Assembly (NCBI RefSeq): GCF_017813355.1
Contig: NZ_JAGIYZ010000024.1
Span: forward strand, 1-64,000
Length of the DNA: 64,000 bases
Origin: Roseomonas nitratireducens
Lineage (GTDB): Bacteria; Pseudomonadota; Alphaproteobacteria; Acetobacterales; Acetobacteraceae
Reading direction: 5' to 3'
The position numbers and the translations under genes are program-made. The notes below the pieces were generated by a model. The model was given only the letters and a program-made list of their open reading frames with translations, searched no databases and had not been told where the DNA came from. Position 1 is the first letter of the stretch, and the number at the start of each line of letters is the position of its first letter. Shown one piece after another: positions 8,671 to 17,386 of the stretch.

Positions 8671-9293
8671 GGCCCCCTCCTCTCGCCCGTGTCGCTTCCT
8701 GCCCGGGCCGCGCGGATGGCGGTGGCGGAGGCGGCGTGCTCTCGCGCCGGAACCAAGCACCAAGCCGCGTGCGGCGCAAACCTTTCCGCCAGGAGCGCAC
8801 CCGGCGCGCGGCGATGCCGGCGCAGCGCCGCGGCCGCCTGCCCCGCCAGGGCGCGGCGCGTGAAGCCCGGCCGCGGCAGCACCGCGAGCGTCGTGCCGCG
8901 CGCGATCCGGCGCCAGCCCTTCCAGCGCGGCAGCTGGCAGAGATTGTCGGCGCCGATGACGAAGACGAAGCGCGCGCGGCGGAACCGCCGGCGCAGCAGC
9001 CGCAGCGTGTCCGCCGTGTAGCGCGTGCCGAGCGAACGCTCGATGTCGGTGGCGATGATGCGCCCCCCTTCCTCGAGCCGCCGTGCCGAGGCAAGGCGTT
9101 CGCCCAGCGGCGCCATGCCCGCCACCGGCTTCAGCGGATTGCCGGGCGAGACCATCAGCCAGAGCTGGTCGAGCCGCAGCGCGCGCAGCGCCATGCGCGC
9201 GACATGCAGGTGCCCCGCATGGGCCGGGTTGAAGGACCCGCCGAGCAGCCCGATGCGGCGCGCGCGGGAATCGCCGAAGCGGCCCGGCCTCAC
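8667..9293 (-). CDS. nadD: Nicotinate-nucleotide adenylyltransferase
   Basis: Adenylates nicotinate mononucleotide to deamido-NAD in NAD synthesis. The 208-residue Rossmann-fold nucleotidyltransferase shows IGLLGGSFNPAHAGHLHVA (the GxFxPxHxGH motif), FVFVIGADNLCQLPRWKGW and the C-terminal SATAIRA in place of the common ISSTxIR. The start is a GTG that overlaps the upstream hydratase-like gene by four bases (GTGA). It sits in the conserved proA-nadD-rsfS-rlmH order, here interrupted by two exported hydratase-like genes. Confidence 0.93.
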   Translation of the reverse strand: MRPGRFGDSRARRIGLLGGSFNPAHAGHLHVARMALRALRLDQLWLMVSPGNPLKPVAGMAPLGERLASARRLEEGGRIIATDIERSLGTRYTADTLRLLRRRFRRARFVFVIGADNLCQLPRWKGWRRIARGTTLAVLPRPGFTRRALAGQAAAALRRHRRAPGALLAERFAPHAAWCLVPAREHAASATAIRAARAGSDTGERRGP

Positions 9294-10141
9294 CGCGTGC
9301 GGACGCTCACGCTGACCGTCGTGGGCGCAAGCCCTTCATAGCGCACGGTGTAGGTGCGCCCCGCTTCCAGCGGCAAGGTCGGCGAATAGCCGGCGACCGA
9401 GACGACCTGCCCCGCTTCCAGCCGCATCCCGTCGCGCGCCAGGTCCTCGACCAGGAAGGCGATGACGTTGAGCGGATGGCCGAGCGCGGCGGTGCCCTGC
9501 GCGCGCGCGCGTTCCTGCCCGCGGTCGTCCACCATCGTCACCGTCATGGCCGCGAGCCGATCGGCGAAGGCTTGCGTCGGCTCGACCGGAATGGGCGTGC
9601 CCATCACGCCGAGCCGGGCGCCGACATTGATGGCGAGCAGGTTCGGCCCGGTGAAGCCGCCGGTCAGCGTCAGGTCCGGCAGTTCGATGAAGGGAATCAC
9701 GGCATCGAGGTGCCGCAGGATCGCGACATGGTCGCGCCCGGCTGTGTTGATGCCCGCGTCGCGCACGCGCAGCAGCAGGTCGCTTTCGATGACCGGCACG
9801 GCGCCGAACCGGGCAGGCACCTCGGCGCCGTCGCGCAGGCTGATGCTGCTTTCGAACAGCATGCCGCGCAGCGGCTGGTTCACGCCGAAGCGCTGCTGCA
9901 CCGGCGCGCTGGTCAGCCCCACCTTCCAGCCGACGAGCGAGCCCCAGGAGGGCACCAGCGCCGCGACCAGCCGTTCCTGGGCGCAATGCCCTTCTTCGAG
10001 CGTCCGCAGGCCGGCGAAGGGCGGAGAGGGCCTGTTGGCCATCAGCGCCTCGGCAATGCGGTCCATCGCCGCCTGGTCCGGGCAGGCGGATTGCGCGGCG
10101 AGTGGCAGGGCGACCAGGACGGCGGTGAGCAGTGCGCGCAT
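9290..10141 (-). CDS. Exported 2-keto-4-pentenoate hydratase-like (FAH-fold) protein
   Basis: A 283-residue protein with a clear signal peptide (MRALLTAVLVALPLAAQSA) followed by a fumarylacetoacetate-hydrolase-like fold. Recognisable segments are GWKVGLTS, RGMLFESSI, PVIESDLLLRV (acidic metal-binding position), FIELPDL and LLAINVGARLGVMG. Cytosolic relatives hydrate 2-keto-4-pentenoate in aromatic catabolism. An exported version is unusual and its substrate is unknown. The start ATG at 10141 has GGAGGA at proper spacing. The stop overlaps the nadD GTG. A degenerate relative lies immediately upstream, also with a signal peptide. Confidence 0.8.
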   Translation of the reverse strand: MRALLTAVLVALPLAAQSACPDQAAMDRIAEALMANRPSPPFAGLRTLEEGHCAQERLVAALVPSWGSLVGWKVGLTSAPVQQRFGVNQPLRGMLFESSISLRDGAEVPARFGAVPVIESDLLLRVRDAGINTAGRDHVAILRHLDAVIPFIELPDLTLTGGFTGPNLLAINVGARLGVMGTPIPVEPTQAFADRLAAMTVTMVDDRGQERARAQGTAALGHPLNVIAFLVEDLARDGMRLEAGQVVSVAGYSPTLPLEAGRTYTVRYEGLAPTTVSVSVRTR

Positions 10142-10235
10142 GATTGGTTCCTCCGGAGCCCGCGATGCTACCGGCCCGCCGGGCCGCGGCGGAAGGGCCT
10201 CGTTCCAAGCGCGCAAGCGAATGACGCGGCGCGCT

Positions 10236-10979
10236 TCAGCGGAACTGCACCGCGACGACGCCCAGCCCCCGAATGTCGAGCCGCCAGGACTCGCCCGGCC
10301 GCGGGGCGACCGGCGCGGCGGGACCGAGCAGCGCGACGAGATCCCCCGGGCGTAGCGGCTGGCCGGCGGCGGCGCGCGCGCGGGAAAAATCCGCGAGCAG
10401 CGCGGCGGGCGACGCGGCAAGGCCGAGCACGGCCGCCATCACGCCGCCATCGGCCATCAGCGTCGCCATCGGCGCCTCGGCCGCGTCCATCGCGGCCTCC
10501 GCCCCCATCACGCCGAGCCGCAGGCCGAGATTGCCGGCGATGCGCGCCGGCCGCCCGGCGCCCTGCACGGCGGCCAGGTCGAGCAGCGCGAGATAGGGCG
10601 CCGCGGCGGTCGCGCGCCCATCCTCGCCGATCCGCAGCAGCAGGCCGGGCGCGACCGCCGGGCGGACGGCGAAGGCCGCCTCGATCGTGGCACCCGACAT
10701 GGCGCGAAGGTTGGCGTGGAACAGCGCGCCGGCGATCGTCGGCAGGGCATCGGCCGCCAGCGCGTGGCCGGACACGTCGCCCCAGGGCTGCGCCAGCGTC
10801 GCGACGAGCCGCCCCTGCGCGCAGAGCGCCTCGGTCTCCGTCATCGCGGGGAAGGGCGCGGGCAGCCGGCGTTCCAGCAGCGCCTGGGCGAAGCGCGCGA
10901 CATCGGCCATCTCCGCGCAGGCGGCGTGCGCCGGCGTGGCGGCCAGCGTCGCGAGCAGCGCGGCGGCGGCGCGCCTCAC
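10236..10979 (-). CDS. Degenerate exported hydratase-like paralog
   Basis: A 247-residue relative of the adjacent exported hydratase-like protein, with a signal-like start (VRRAAAALLATLAATPAHA) and the shared segments GALFHANL, IAGNLGLRLGVMG and LRPGDLVALLG. The acidic metal-binding stretch of the neighbour (VIESDLLLRV) is replaced here by AVAPGLLLRI, so normal hydratase chemistry is unlikely. It begins at a GTG that overlaps the proA stop by four bases (GTGA), so it is translationally coupled to proline synthesis genes. The family assignment depends on similarity to the neighbour. Confidence 0.7.
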   Translation of the reverse strand: MRRAAAALLATLAATPAHAACAEMADVARFAQALLERRLPAPFPAMTETEALCAQGRLVATLAQPWGDVSGHALAADALPTIAGALFHANLRAMSGATIEAAFAVRPAVAPGLLLRIGEDGRATAAAPYLALLDLAAVQGAGRPARIAGNLGLRLGVMGAEAAMDAAEAPMATLMADGGVMAAVLGLAASPAALLADFSRARAAAGQPLRPGDLVALLGPAAPVAPRPGESWRLDIRGLGVVAVQFR

Positions 10980-12241
10980 GGCCGCGTCTGGCCGGTCCCG
11001 ATCACCTGGTAGCGGAAGGTGCAGAGCTGCTCGAGCCCGACCGGCCCGCGCGCATGCATCCGCCCGGTGGCGATCCCGATCTCCGCCCCGAAGCCGAACT
11101 CGAACCCGTCGCAGAACTGGGTGGAGGCGTTCCACATGCCGACGGCCGAGCCGAGCCCGTCGAGGAAGGCCCGCGCCGCGGCTTCGTCCTGCGTGACGAT
11201 CGCCTCGGTGTGCTCGGACCCGAAGCGCGCGATGTGGGCGAGCGCGTCCTCGACGCCGTCCACCACCTTCACCGACAGCATGGCGTCGAGCCATTCGGTG
11301 GCGAAGTCGTGTTCCGTCGCGGCGGGCAGGTCGGGGCAGATGGCGCGCGCGCGGTCCTCGGCGCGGAAGGCGCAGCCCAGCGCGGCGAGGTCGGCGACCA
11401 GCAGCGGCAGCAGCGAAGGCGCGATGGCGGCGTCGATCAGCAGCGTCTCCGTCGCGCCGCAGATGCCCGTGCGGCGCATCTTGGCGTTCGCCAGGATCGA
11501 CCGCGCCATGGCGGGATCGGCCGCCGCGTGGATGTAGGTGTGGCAGAGCCCCTCGGCATGGGCGAGGACGGGCACGCGCGCCTCCTCCATCACCCGCGTC
11601 ACCAGGCCCTTGCCGCCGCGCGGGACGATCAGGTCGATCAGGCCAGATGCGCGCAGCATAGCGCCGACGAAGGCCCGGTCCTGGGTGGGGGCGAGTTGCA
11701 CCGCATCCTCGGGCAGCTTCGCCACGCGCAGGCCATGGCGCAGGCACTCGGCGATGGCGGCGGCGGAGCGCGCGCTTTCCGACCCGCCGCGCAGCAGCAC
11801 GGCCGATCCGGCCTTGAGGCAGAGCGCGCCGGCATCGGCCGTCACGTTCGGGCGGCTTTCGAAGATCATGCCGATGACGCCGAGCGGCTGCGCGACGCGG
11901 CGGATGACGAGCCCGTTCGGCCGCGTCCATTCCGCCAGCACGCGCCCGACCGGGTCGGGAAGGGCCGCCACCTGCTCGAGGCCGGCGGCGATGGCCTCGA
12001 TCCGCGCGGGCGTCAGCGTCGCGCGGTCGCGATAGGCGGGCGTGAGGTCGGGCGCGGCCTCGAGATCCGCCGCATTGGCGACGAGCAGCGCCGGCGCGGT
12101 TTCCCGCAGGCGCGCGGCGGCGGCGGCGAGCGCCGCGTCCTTGGCCGCCGATGGCGCGCGCGCGAGCGTCGCGGCGGCCGCGCGGGCGGCGCGGGCGGCG
12201 GTGTCGAGCAGGCGGGCGGCATCCTGGGGAATGGCGTTCAC
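10976..12241 (-). CDS. proA: Glutamate-5-semialdehyde dehydrogenase (gamma-glutamyl phosphate reductase)
   Basis: Reduces gamma-glutamyl phosphate to glutamate semialdehyde with NADPH in the second step of proline synthesis. The 421-residue aldehyde-dehydrogenase-fold enzyme has the catalytic cysteine in MRRTGICGATETLLID, the NADP-binding region IGMIFESRPNVTADAG, and the C-terminal VGLEQLCTFRYQVIGTGQ typical of ProA. proB lies about 2.7 kb upstream on the same strand, separated by two transport-protein genes. The stop overlaps the GTG of the next gene. Confidence 0.96.
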   Translation of the reverse strand: MNAIPQDAARLLDTAARAARAAAATLARAPSAAKDAALAAAAARLRETAPALLVANAADLEAAPDLTPAYRDRATLTPARIEAIAAGLEQVAALPDPVGRVLAEWTRPNGLVIRRVAQPLGVIGMIFESRPNVTADAGALCLKAGSAVLLRGGSESARSAAAIAECLRHGLRVAKLPEDAVQLAPTQDRAFVGAMLRASGLIDLIVPRGGKGLVTRVMEEARVPVLAHAEGLCHTYIHAAADPAMARSILANAKMRRTGICGATETLLIDAAIAPSLLPLLVADLAALGCAFRAEDRARAICPDLPAATEHDFATEWLDAMLSVKVVDGVEDALAHIARFGSEHTEAIVTQDEAAARAFLDGLGSAVGMWNASTQFCDGFEFGFGAEIGIATGRMHARGPVGLEQLCTFRYQVIGTGQTRP

Positions 12242-12312
12242 GGCGGTCTCTCCTGCCCCCTGCCTTAGGCCAGAAGGGGGGCGGAGGGAAAGCGCGGCCG
12301 TCGCGTGGCGGC

Positions 12313-13794
12313 TCAGCGCCCCGGGCGCAGCCCGCCGAAGCGGATGATGCCGTCCGGGCTCGGCTGGAAGCCCTGCACCCCGGCGCGCAGCGCCCAGAAC
12401 CAGCGATGGTGGTACAGGATCAGGTGCGGCCGGTCGGCCATCCAGCGATCCGCCGCCAGGCCGTATTGCGCGCGCCGCGTCGCGGTGTCCGTGCTGCGGC
12501 GTGCGGCGGCGAGGGCGGCATCGACCTCGGCGCTGGCATACTTGCCCCAGTTGAGGAAACCGTCCGAGGCGAGCCAGATCGCGATGTTGCCGTCCGGGTC
12601 CGGGCGGCCGGACCAGATGACGATGGCCGCGTCGTAGTCCCCGCGCTGGGTGGCGGCGACCATGGTGCTGGATTCCAGCGTCTCGATGCGGATGTCGAAG
12701 CCGCCCTCGGCCGCCATGGCCTGCACGATCTGCGCGACCTGCGAATCCACCGGCGTGTTCGCGACCTTCAGCGTGAAGGCGAAGCGGTCATGCCCGGCTT
12801 CGCGCAGCAGGGCGCGGGCGCGCGCCGGGTCGCGCGGCGGCGGCGCGCGCTCGGCGAAATGATAGGGCGTGCCGGGGGCCTCCGGCTGGTTCGAGGGCAC
12901 GAACAGCCCTTCCAGCGCCACCTGGTTGATGATGGCGCGGTCGATGCTCCGCTCCAGCGCCTCCCGCACCCGCGGATCGCGCAGCGCGCCCGTCGCGGTG
13001 TTGATCGCCATGGTCTGGTAGGCGATGGCGGTCGCCTCGACCACCTGCAGCCGCCGGTCGCGCCGCGCCTCCGCCACGTCGGACGGCGACAGGCGCTCGA
13101 TGATGTCGAGCTGCCCGGCGCGCAGGTTCAGCAGCCGAACCGTGCCGTCGGGGATGGGCAGGAAGACGAGCCGCTCGGCATGGATGTTCCCGGCGTTCCA
13201 ATGGCCGGGGAAGCGCTCCATCTCGATGCGGTCCTGCGGCACGCGGCGCGTCAGGCGGAAGGGGCCGGAGCAGACGGGCTCGTCGCGGATGCGCTCGCCC
13301 AGCCGCGCGAGTGCCGTGGGCGACATGATCATGCCCGCGCGGTCCGACAGCACCGAAAGCAGCGGCGCGAAGGGTTCCGACAGGCGGATCACGACGGTGT
13401 CGGGGGCCGGCGCCTCCACCGCGCTGACCGGGCGCAGTTCCCCGCGGCGGCGGGATTCGCGCGCGCTGCGGTAGCGTTCGAGGTTGATCCGCACCGCCTC
13501 CGCATCGAGCGGCGTGCCGTCGTGGAAGCGCGCATCGGTACGCAGCGTGAGCGTCAGCGAAAGCCCATCCGCCGCCCATTGCCAGCGCGTGGCGAGTTCC
13601 GGCCGGAAGGACAGGTCCGGCCCGACATCGACGAGCTTGTCGCAGAGCGCGGAGAAGACGACGCGCTCGACGAAGGATCCGCTCATGGCGGGGTCGAGCA
13701 CGTTCGGATCGGCGCCGATGCCGATGCGCAGCGTCTGCGCGCCGGCCGGCGCGGCGAGGACGGCCGAGAGCAGCAGGGCGGCGATGCGGCGCAT
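12313..13794 (-). CDS. ABC transporter substrate-binding protein, peptide/nickel (family 5) type
   Basis: A periplasmic binding protein of the oligopeptide/dipeptide (SBP_bac_5) type, 493 residues. A signal peptide (MRRIAALLLSAVLAAPAGA) precedes TLRIGIGADPNVLDPAMSGSFVERVVFSALCDKLVD, the family's N-terminal signature. DGLSLTLTLRTDARFHDGTPLDAEAV is also diagnostic. No permease or ATPase genes are adjacent, so it is an orphan or works with a system elsewhere. It lies between proA and a Bug receptor on the same strand. Ligand unknown. Confidence 0.9.
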   Translation of the reverse strand: MRRIAALLLSAVLAAPAGAQTLRIGIGADPNVLDPAMSGSFVERVVFSALCDKLVDVGPDLSFRPELATRWQWAADGLSLTLTLRTDARFHDGTPLDAEAVRINLERYRSARESRRRGELRPVSAVEAPAPDTVVIRLSEPFAPLLSVLSDRAGMIMSPTALARLGERIRDEPVCSGPFRLTRRVPQDRIEMERFPGHWNAGNIHAERLVFLPIPDGTVRLLNLRAGQLDIIERLSPSDVAEARRDRRLQVVEATAIAYQTMAINTATGALRDPRVREALERSIDRAIINQVALEGLFVPSNQPEAPGTPYHFAERAPPPRDPARARALLREAGHDRFAFTLKVANTPVDSQVAQIVQAMAAEGGFDIRIETLESSTMVAATQRGDYDAAIVIWSGRPDPDGNIAIWLASDGFLNWGKYASAEVDAALAAARRSTDTATRRAQYGLAADRWMADRPHLILYHHRWFWALRAGVQGFQPSPDGIIRFGGLRPGR

Positions 13795-13859
13795 GGGTCG
13801 CTTCCTTGGCGGGAGCGCCGATGCTGGGCCGCGCGCCGCGGCCGCGCAAGCCGCGCGGG

Positions 13860-14837
13860 CTATTCGATGCGGATGCCGCTTTCGCGGATGATGGGCGTCC
13901 ACTTCACCCGCTCCTCCTCCCACGCCGCGGCCAGCTGGGCTGGGGTGCTGTGGCGTGGTTCGAGCCCGTTGCGGTTGAGCGTGGCGGTGACCTCGGGGTC
14001 GGCGAGTGCGACGCGCATCGCGGCGTTGATGCGCGCGACCGCCGCGTCCGGCGTCCCGCGCGGCGCCAGCACGGCGTACCAGGAGGGCACGTCGAAGCCG
14101 GGCACGCCTGTCTCGGCGACCGTGGGGATGTCGGGCATGAGGCGGGAGCGCGTGAGGTGCGGGATGGCGAGCGCGCGCACCTTGCCTTCGCGCACCTGGG
14201 TGAGGACGGAGGCGGCGGTCGCGAAGGAGAAGTCGACCCGACCCGCGAGCAGGTCCGTGACCACCAGCCCGCCGCCGCGGTAATGCACCGCCGTCGTCTC
14301 GACCCCCGCCATGCGGTCGAACAGCAGCCCCGCCAGGTGCGGCCCGCCGGCGATGCCGCTGGTGCCGTAGGACAGGCGCCCCGGCGCCGCCTTCGCCGCG
14401 GCGACGAGGTCCGCCGTGCTGCGCCAGGGCCGGTCCTGCGGGATGACGAGGATGTTGAACAGGTCGACCGCGATCGAGATCGGCGCGAGGTCGCGCAGCG
14501 GATCGACCGGCAGGCGCATCACCATCGGGCTGACCACCAGCGCACCGAGCGTCGCGAGCAGCAGCGTGTGCCCGTCCGCCGGGCTGCGCGCCACCACTTC
14601 CGTCGCGATGTTGCTGCCGGCGCCGGGGCGGTTCTCCACGATCACCGGCTGGCCCAGCACTTCCCCCATCTTGGGCGCGATGGCGCGGGCGGAGATGTCG
14701 GTCGCGCCGCCGGGCGTGAAGCCGACGACGAGGCGCAGCGGTCGCGTCGGGAAGCCTTCCTGCGCCAGCGCCGGGGCGGCGAGCGGCAGGGTGGCGGCGG
14801 CGAGCAGGGCACGGCGGCGGAACGTGTGCTGTGTCAT
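13860..14837 (-). CDS. Bug-family (TctC-like) tripartite tricarboxylate receptor
   Basis: A second exported Bug-type solute receptor, 325 residues. Signal sequence MTQHTFRRRALLAAATLPLAAPALA, then EGFPTRPLRLVVGFTPGGATDISARA. The family loop GTSGIAGGPHLAGLLFDRMAG and C-terminal region ETGVPGFDVPSWYAVLAPRGTP are present. As with the other Bug genes in the window, no membrane components are adjacent. The ATG at 14837 is preferred over an upstream in-frame extension that would place non-signal residues before the leader. Confidence 0.92.
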   Translation of the reverse strand: MTQHTFRRRALLAAATLPLAAPALAQEGFPTRPLRLVVGFTPGGATDISARAIAPKMGEVLGQPVIVENRPGAGSNIATEVVARSPADGHTLLLATLGALVVSPMVMRLPVDPLRDLAPISIAVDLFNILVIPQDRPWRSTADLVAAAKAAPGRLSYGTSGIAGGPHLAGLLFDRMAGVETTAVHYRGGGLVVTDLLAGRVDFSFATAASVLTQVREGKVRALAIPHLTRSRLMPDIPTVAETGVPGFDVPSWYAVLAPRGTPDAAVARINAAMRVALADPEVTATLNRNGLEPRHSTPAQLAAAWEEERVKWTPIIRESGIRIE

Positions 14838-14954
14838 GGCGCGTCTTCCCGGTGTCGTTGGTCTTGGCCGCGGTTCTGGCACGGGCGGGCGGCGGGAAGA
14901 AGGGGCCGCATCGGGGTGCAGCTCTGGGCCGCGGACGGACGCCCCCCCGCGCGG

Positions 14955-16091
14955 TCAGCCCGGCGCCAGCAGCACCAGGTCGTCGCGGTGGATGATCTCG
15001 TCCCGCCCGCGCCAGCCCAGGATGGCCTCGAGTTCTTCCGAGCGGTGGCCGGCGATCTGCCGCGCGGCGTCGGCGTCGTAGGCGGACAGGCCGCGGGCGA
15101 CCTCGCGCCCGGATTCGTCCTGCACGCTGAGCGGATCGCCGCGCCCGAAATCCCCTTCCACCGCGCGCACGCCGGCGGGCAGCAGCGACGACCCGCGCAG
15201 CAGCGCCCGCGCCGCGCCGGCATCGACCCGCAGCACGCCCAGCGGTGCGAGGCTGCCCGCGATCCAGCGCTTGCGCGCCGTGCGGCCTTCCGGCGCGGCG
15301 AGGAACCAGGTGCAGCGCGCGCCTTCGAGCATCGCGGCGAGCGGATTGTCCCGCTTGCCGAGCGCGATCGCCATGGCGCAGCCCGCGCCGGTGGCGATGC
15401 GCGCGGCGATCAGCTTGGTGCGCATGCCGCCCGAGGAATAGCCGGGCGGCGGTTCGCCCCCCATGGCCATGATCTCGTCCGTGATGCGCTCGACCGCCGG
15501 CAGGTGCGCCGCGGCCGGATCCTTGCGCGGATCGGCGGTGTACAGGCCGTCGATGTCCGAGAGCAGCACGAGCGCATCCGCCCCGATCATCTCGGCGACG
15601 CGCGCGGCGAGGCGGTCATTGTCGCCGAAGCGGATCTCGGCGGTCGCGACCGTGTCGTTCTCGTTGATGACCGGCACGCAGCCCAGGCCGAGCAGCGTGC
15701 TGATCGTCGCGCGCGCATTGAGGTAGCGGCGCCGGTCCTCGGAATCCTCGAGCGTGAGCAGCAGCTGCGCCGCGTTCATGCCATGCGCGGCGAGCGCTTC
15801 CTGCCAGGCGCCGGCGAGACGGATCTGCCCGACGGCGGCCGCCGCCTGCTTTTCCTCCAGCCGCAGGGCGCGGCGCGTCAGGCCGAGCGCGCGGCGGGCC
15901 AGCGCGATCGCGCCGGAGGAGACGAGCACGACCTCGGCGCCTGCCGCGCGCAGCGCCGCGACATCCGCCGCGACCGAGGCGAGCCAGGCCGTGCGCGGCG
16001 CCGCGGTGTCCGCATCCACCACCAGGGCGGAACCGATCTTGACGACGATGCGCTTCGCGCCGGCGAGGGTGGGGGCGGCAGGGTCTGACAT
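14955..16091 (-). CDS. proB: Glutamate 5-kinase
   Basis: Phosphorylates glutamate to gamma-glutamyl phosphate, the first and feedback-regulated step of proline synthesis. The 378-residue protein has an amino-acid-kinase domain ([81 protein letters not shown]) and a C-terminal PUA domain (about 280-370, [35 protein letters not shown]). Both are present, as in long-form ProB. It lies downstream of obgE after the DUF1800/DUF1501 pair, all on the minus strand. Confidence 0.96.
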   Translation of the reverse strand: MSDPAAPTLAGAKRIVVKIGSALVVDADTAAPRTAWLASVAADVAALRAAGAEVVLVSSGAIALARRALGLTRRALRLEEKQAAAAVGQIRLAGAWQEALAAHGMNAAQLLLTLEDSEDRRRYLNARATISTLLGLGCVPVINENDTVATAEIRFGDNDRLAARVAEMIGADALVLLSDIDGLYTADPRKDPAAAHLPAVERITDEIMAMGGEPPPGYSSGGMRTKLIAARIATGAGCAMAIALGKRDNPLAAMLEGARCTWFLAAPEGRTARKRWIAGSLAPLGVLRVDAGAARALLRGSSLLPAGVRAVEGDFGRGDPLSVQDESGREVARGLSAYDADAARQIAGHRSEELEAILGWRGRDEIIHRDDLVLLAPG

Positions 16092-16183
16092 GGCGGCGGG
16101 GCAATAGCATGGGGGCGGGGCGGCGTTGAGGGTCGCGCGACGCGGCCCGGCCCCGCGCTGCGCGGGTGCCGGCACGCCGCCCG

Positions 16184-17386
16184 CTACACCACGCTCCGCC
16201 CCGCGAGATCTTCCATTACTCGCCGGAACACCGCGCGGTAATCCTCGGCGACCGCGAGGTCGACGCCATCCTCCAGCGCATCCCGCGACAGCCCCGGCCA
16301 GGCGCCGAAATGCCCGCCGAGCGCGCCGCCGCGCCCGAAGGCCATGACCGTGCCGGCGCGGCCATGGTCGGTGCCGCCGCTGCCGTTCGCGCGCAGGCGG
16401 CGGCCGAACTCGCTCGCCACCAGCACGCACCAGCGGCGCGGCAGGCCGGCGAGGTCGGCATCGAGGGCGGCCAGGCCGCGCGAGAGCGTGCGCACCAGGC
16501 CCGGCAGGCGCCAGCCCTGGCCCTCATGCGTGTCCCAGCCGCCGAGGTCGACCTGCGCGGCGACGAGGCCGGGATGGCTCTTCGCCGCCTGCGCGACCGT
16601 CGCCAGCGCGGCGCCGAAGCCGCCCACGCCGGCATAGTCGGCGCCGTTGGCCGGGCGATAGGGCGTGATCCGTCCTTCGCCATCGCGCGGCAGCAGCGCG
16701 TCCAGCGCGCGCATGTCGCCGATCGCCGCGCGCGCGGCGCGGGAGACGGCGTCCTGCCCTTCGGCGTGCAGCGCCTCGATCGCCAGTGCGCCGATCCGCC
16801 CGCCGGGCAAGGCGAGCCCGCCGGACAGGGCGGGGAGGGACAGCGCGCGTGCCGCGCCTGCCAGTTCGGGCGGCAGGCCGCCCTGGCCCGCCAGGGCGAA
16901 GGGGCCGGCCAGCACATCCTGCCCGAGCGCTGCCGCCCAGGCGCCGAGCCAGCCGCCGCCGCGCGCCTCCCGCGACCGCCCGCGCCCTGTCGCCATGAGG
17001 GACTGCGCCTCGAAATGGCTGCGCGTCGGTTCCGGCAGCCCGGCAGCGGGCCAGAGCGCGAGGCGGCGGTCGCGCCAGATCTCGGCCAGCCCCGTCGCCT
17101 CGCGATGCAGGCGGAAATCGATGCCGCGATGCGCGTCCAGCCGGTGGCCGGCCTGCGCGCCGTCCGCCGCCGTGCGCAGCTCCGCCGCGCGCATCTCGAC
17201 GAAGGCGGCGTCGTCGGCGGGGGAGAGGAAATGCAGCGAATCCATGCCGCCGCGCAGGAACACCAGGACCATCAGCGGCGCGTGCGCCGTGGCGGGCCCG
17301 GCGAAGGCGAGGCCGCGCAGCCCCGGCAGCAGGGCGGCGCCGAGCCCGGCGCGGATCAGCTCGCGGCGGCCGAGGCGGGCGATCAT
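16184..17386 (-). CDS. DUF1501 family exported protein
   Basis: A 400-residue protein of the DUF1501 family (sulfatase/alkaline-phosphatase-like fold). It has a twin-arginine-like N-terminus ([23 protein letters not shown]) and conserved stretches [39 protein letters not shown] and [14 protein letters not shown]. The start overlaps the stop of the DUF1800 gene by four bases (ATGA), so the two proteins are made together, as in many bacteria. The biochemical role of this pair is not established. Confidence 0.92.
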   Translation of the reverse strand: MIARLGRRELIRAGLGAALLPGLRGLAFAGPATAHAPLMVLVFLRGGMDSLHFLSPADDAAFVEMRAAELRTAADGAQAGHRLDAHRGIDFRLHREATGLAEIWRDRRLALWPAAGLPEPTRSHFEAQSLMATGRGRSREARGGGWLGAWAAALGQDVLAGPFALAGQGGLPPELAGAARALSLPALSGGLALPGGRIGALAIEALHAEGQDAVSRAARAAIGDMRALDALLPRDGEGRITPYRPANGADYAGVGGFGAALATVAQAAKSHPGLVAAQVDLGGWDTHEGQGWRLPGLVRTLSRGLAALDADLAGLPRRWCVLVASEFGRRLRANGSGGTDHGRAGTVMAFGRGGALGGHFGAWPGLSRDALEDGVDLAVAEDYRAVFRRVMEDLAGRSVV

